A stretch of DNA of 64,000 nt from Haloterrigena turkmenica DSM 5511 (lineage in GTDB: Archaea > Halobacteriota > Halobacteria > Halobacteriales > Natrialbaceae), in NCBI RefSeq assembly GCF_000025325.1, contig NC_013743.1, forward strand, positions 2,976,001 through 3,040,000, in the 5' to 3' direction. The translations under genes were made by a program, and so were the position numbers. Below are positions 60,980 to 64,000 of the stretch, one piece after another (positions within the stretch are counted from its first letter, which is position 1; each line of letters opens with the position of its first letter). The notes under the pieces were generated by a model that saw only the letters and a list, made by a program, of their open reading frames with translations, made no database searches and was not told the origin of the DNA.

Positions 60980-63976
60980 ATGAGTACGGACACCGAACAC
61001 GTCGAGGAGGACTCCGAGACGTCATCCTCCCTCCTCGAGACGTGGTCTGACTGGTATCACATCCCCGTGCTCGGGGCTGTGATGCTGTTTATGTTCTGGG
61101 TGCGGACCCAGGCGTACGACCGATTCGTTACCGAAGACGGGAGTCCCGCCCTCGCGGGCGTCGACTCGTGGTATCACTGGCGAACAATCGAATGGACGGC
61201 GGAGAACTACCCGAACACGATGCCCTACGAGGTGTGGACCGGGTTTCCGGAAGGCAACTACGTCGGCCAGTTCGGTACCCTGTTCGACCAACTAATCGTC
61301 ACGGTCGCGATGATCGTCGGGCTCGGCAATCCGTCGACTGAGACCGTCTACACCGTCGCACTACTGATGATCCCGGCGATGGCCGCGCTCGTGGCGATTC
61401 CGGTCTTCTACGCGGGTCGGCGCCTCGGCGGCACGCTCGGGGGCATCGTCTCCGTGCTCGTGCTCGCACTCGCGAAAGGGCAGTTCCTGACGCGGTCGAC
61501 GGTCGGCCAGCTCGACCACCACGTCGGCGAGGTGCTGTTCATGGCGATCGCCGTCGTCGCGATGATGGTCGCGCTCACCGTCGCCGAGCGCGACCAGCCG
61601 ATCTACGAACTGGTCGTCGACAGGGACTGGGACGCGCTGCGAACGTCGACCATCTACAGCGTCCTCGCCGGGGTCGCGCTCACGCTGTACATCTGGGTCT
61701 GGCCCTCGGCGGTCCTCCTGGTCGGTATCTTCGGCGTCTTCTTCGCCGTGCAACTCTGCTTCGACTACCTCCGCGGGATCTCGCCGGACCACGTCGCCTT
61801 CGTCGGCGCGGTGAGCCTCGGCGTGACCGCGATCCTGACGCTCCTCCTGATGGAACAGCCCGGAAGCACGAGTTCGACGAGCTTCGGACTGCTCCAGCCC
61901 CTCGCCGCCTTCCTCGTGGCCGTCGGCTGCGTCTTCATGGCCTGGGTCGCCCGCCAGTGGAACGATCGCGATATCGAGCGGCGGTACTACCCCGTTGCCA
62001 TCGCCGGCCTCATCGCCGCGGCGCTGCTGGCGATGTGGCTTCTCCTGCCCAGCCTGTTCGACTCGATCGTCGGGAACGCGACGCGGCGCATGCTCCCGTT
62101 TGGCGGAACGGCCACCGACCTCACGATTTCCGAGGCCCAACCCCCGGAGAACTTCCTCGACAGCGTCTTTAGCGAGTTCGGAAGCGCGTTCTACACGATG
62201 CTCGCCGGCCTCGCTTTCATCGTCATTCGCCCGCTGTTCGGCCGCAAGATCCGCGCCGAGCACACGCTGGTCGTCGTCTGGACGCTGTTCCTGATCAGCA
62301 TGGCGGCGACGCAGGTTCGCTTCTCGTACTACCTCGTGCTCGGCGTCGCGGTCGTCAACGCCGCGTTCGTCGCGGAGTTCGTTCGCCTCTTCGATCTGGA
62401 CCTTCAGGCGAGCCTCGAGTCGATTCGCGGAATCGAGACCTATCAGGTGATCGTGCTTTTCCTCGTCGTGATCCTGCTGTTCGCGCCGCTACTCCCGCCG
62501 ATCGCCGCCGACGATACGACCTCTTGGGAACAAGCCAATAGCACCGGCCCGTCCTACGACGCCACCATGGTCTGGGAGGGGTCGAACGAGTGGCTCGCCA
62601 ACAACACGCCCGCGCCGGGCAACTGGGGCGAGCACGAAAACGCCGATCAGCTCGAGTACTTCGGATCGTACGACCGCCCCGCCGACGGGGATTACGACTA
62701 TCCCGAAGGCTCCTACGGCGTGATGTCGTGGTGGGACTACGGCCACCTGATAACGACGCAGGGCGAGCGGATCCCCCACGCGAACCCGTTCCAGCAGAAC
62801 GCGCCGTCCGCCTCGGCGTTCCTGACCGCCGAGTCCGAGGAACGCGGCGAACTGGTCCTCGATACCATCGCCGCCGGCGAGAACCCGGCCGACAAGTCCA
62901 CCGAGGAACTCGAGTCGCTGTCCGAGGGCGCCACCCACGAGCAGATGCGGTACGTGATGGTCGACTACGAGATGGCGGCCGGGAAGTTCTCCGCGATCAC
63001 CGCGTGGTCCGGGCCGAACTACGAACACTACGTGACGCCGTCGGGCCACGAGGACGGAGAGCCGGTGAACATCAATGACTACCAGAACGGGACCATCCCC
63101 TACTACGACACGATGCAGTCCCAGCTGTACTTCGACGACGCGGACGGGCTCGAGCACTACCGGACCGTCCACGAAAACGCCGACGCTGGGACGGCGACGA
63201 TCGCCACCTACGCGAATGTGTTCGTCCCCGGCGCCATTCAGGGACAGGTCGCCCAGGAGCTGCAGGAACTGGGCTACCAGGAGGGTGACGTGATCTACTA
63301 CCAGGACGGCGAGTTCGCGGCGCCCGGCGAGGGACGTCCGTCGGTAGCGATACAGCAGATGGGATTCCAGCGGATTCAGAGCATCCAACAGAACCCGACC
63401 CAGCAGCTACTGGGCGTCCGGAGCGCCGCCGCGGTGAAGACGTTCGAACGCGTCGAGGGCGCGACGCTCACTGGCACCGTCGACGACGCAGACGACGTGC
63501 TCGGAAACGAGACGACGGCCACCGTCGAGGTCGAACTCGAGACGAACGCCGGTCGGACGTTCAACTACACGCAGGAGACCGAAGTCGCCGAGGACGGCTC
63601 GTTCGAACTGACCGTTCCCTACGCGACCAACGACGAACTCGGCGTCGAGGACGGCTACACGGACAGCGCCGTCGAAGCGACCGGCGAGTACGACGTGACC
63701 GTCGGCGAACCGGGCGAAACCGGCTACGCGGCGGAGACGGCCGTCCCCGAGACCGCAGTGGTTCAGGGCGAGACCATCACCGTCGACGGGTTCGAGCAGA
63801 CCGAACTCGAGGACCCCGACGAGTCGGAAGACGGCAACGAGACCGACGGCAACGAAACCGACGGCGGCTCGACGGACGGAAACGAAACCGACGGCGGGAA
63901 CGAAACCGACGACGGCAACCAGACCGACGGCGGCAACGAAACCGGTTCGGACGGCGCCGAAGCCGAGGACAACTAA
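60980..63976 (+). CDS. aglB: Oligosaccharyltransferase AglB (STT3 family)
   Basis: 998 residues. It moves the lipid-linked glycan to asparagine in N-x-S/T sequons of exported proteins. About 12 or 13 membrane helices occupy residues 30-515. The first metal Asp62 is in AGVDSWYHWRT, and STT3 hallmark WWDYGH is at 584-589 in the soluble domain. A beta-rich C-terminal domain follows. The last about 60 residues are a low-complexity Gly/Asp/Glu tail with six closely packed N-E/Q-T sequons. The start is ATG at 60980. It ends 24 bases before the window edge, complete. Confidence 0.95.
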   Translation: MSTDTEHVEEDSETSSSLLETWSDWYHIPVLGAVMLFMFWVRTQAYDRFVTEDGSPALAGVDSWYHWRTIEWTAENYPNTMPYEVWTGFPEGNYVGQFGTLFDQLIVTVAMIVGLGNPSTETVYTVALLMIPAMAALVAIPVFYAGRRLGGTLGGIVSVLVLALAKGQFLTRSTVGQLDHHVGEVLFMAIAVVAMMVALTVAERDQPIYELVVDRDWDALRTSTIYSVLAGVALTLYIWVWPSAVLLVGIFGVFFAVQLCFDYLRGISPDHVAFVGAVSLGVTAILTLLLMEQPGSTSSTSFGLLQPLAAFLVAVGCVFMAWVARQWNDRDIERRYYPVAIAGLIAAALLAMWLLLPSLFDSIVGNATRRMLPFGGTATDLTISEAQPPENFLDSVFSEFGSAFYTMLAGLAFIVIRPLFGRKIRAEHTLVVVWTLFLISMAATQVRFSYYLVLGVAVVNAAFVAEFVRLFDLDLQASLESIRGIETYQVIVLFLVVILLFAPLLPPIAADDTTSWEQANSTGPSYDATMVWEGSNEWLANNTPAPGNWGEHENADQLEYFGSYDRPADGDYDYPEGSYGVMSWWDYGHLITTQGERIPHANPFQQNAPSASAFLTAESEERGELVLDTIAAGENPADKSTEELESLSEGATHEQMRYVMVDYEMAAGKFSAITAWSGPNYEHYVTPSGHEDGEPVNINDYQNGTIPYYDTMQSQLYFDDADGLEHYRTVHENADAGTATIATYANVFVPGAIQGQVAQELQELGYQEGDVIYYQDGEFAAPGEGRPSVAIQQMGFQRIQSIQQNPTQQLLGVRSAAAVKTFERVEGATLTGTVDDADDVLGNETTATVEVELETNAGRTFNYTQETEVAEDGSFELTVPYATNDELGVEDGYTDSAVEATGEYDVTVGEPGETGYAAETAVPETAVVQGETITVDGFEQTELEDPDESEDGNETDGNETDGGSTDGNETDGGNETDDGNQTDGGNETGSDGAEAEDN
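63835..63950 (+). repeat. Short tandem repeats encoding the AglB sequon-rich tail
   Basis: Repeated 12- to 15-base units of the form GGCAACGAAACCGACGG, six of which encode N-E-T or N-Q-T. Such repeats often vary in copy number between strains. Confidence 0.8.
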
Positions 63977-64000
63977 CGGCCAACGGATCCCCGTCGTCGC

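Overview
This window is chromosomal DNA from an extremely halophilic archaeon (class Halobacteria, probably a Natrialbales-type genus). The evidence is high GC, very acidic proteins, archaeal TATA boxes about 27 bases before near-leaderless starts, an LSm-L37e gene pair, CarS of archaeal ether-lipid synthesis, HalOD1 and HTH_10 regulators, and an archaeal oligosaccharyltransferase (AglB). I see no rRNA, tRNA, CRISPR array or complete insertion sequence.

Region 1 (0.4-25.9 kb) is mixed housekeeping and accessory metabolism: a phosphotransferase, a HAD hydrolase overlapping an FMN alpha-hydroxy-acid oxidase, an SDR, two sensor histidine kinases, an LLM-family oxidoreductase, an AIR-synthase-like protein, a LarA-type racemase, a PAP2 phosphatase, a Dna2-like nuclease-helicase, several small membrane proteins, a DUF2342 zinc protein, lsm-rpl37e, a threonine-synthase-like protein that lacks the PLP lysine, a DUF502 protein and proline dehydrogenase.

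Region 2 (26.2-47.2 kb) is the main point of interest. It looks like a catabolic island for the compatible solute ectoine (and perhaps hydroxyectoine). It contains a convincing ectoine hydrolase (DoeA/EutD type), a diaminobutyrate-type class III aminotransferase, a second class III aminotransferase with a cysteine-rich insert, RidA, two M20 amidohydrolases that could replace the deacetylase DoeB, a BCCT transporter, a threonine-dehydratase-like enzyme overlapping one M20 gene, a D-2-hydroxyacid dehydrogenase next to a 1055-residue FAD/Fe-S oxidoreductase, and glutamate dehydrogenase. Short inverted repeats and a shared 30-base motif in several promoters suggest co-regulation. No DoeB of the AstE/AspA fold, no DoeC dehydrogenase and no obvious Lrp- or MarR-type regulator is in view, so the pathway assignment is partly inference.

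Region 3 (47.5-64 kb) starts with carS and becomes a glycan-assembly locus: a sugar-nucleotide transferase, a flippase, four paralogous alkaline-phosphatase-superfamily enzymes, a GT61 enzyme, an FkbM methyltransferase, two GT4 and one GT2 glycosyltransferase, and AglB. Parts of it (49-56 kb) have less GC-biased codons, as expected of an exchangeable surface-glycan cluster. The glycan would be built on a lipid carrier, flipped, possibly trimmed or decorated by the phosphatase-like enzymes, and moved to protein asparagines by AglB.

A family of palindrome-rich intergenic repeats occurs at about 0.1, 36.1-36.5 and 44.1-44.5 kb.
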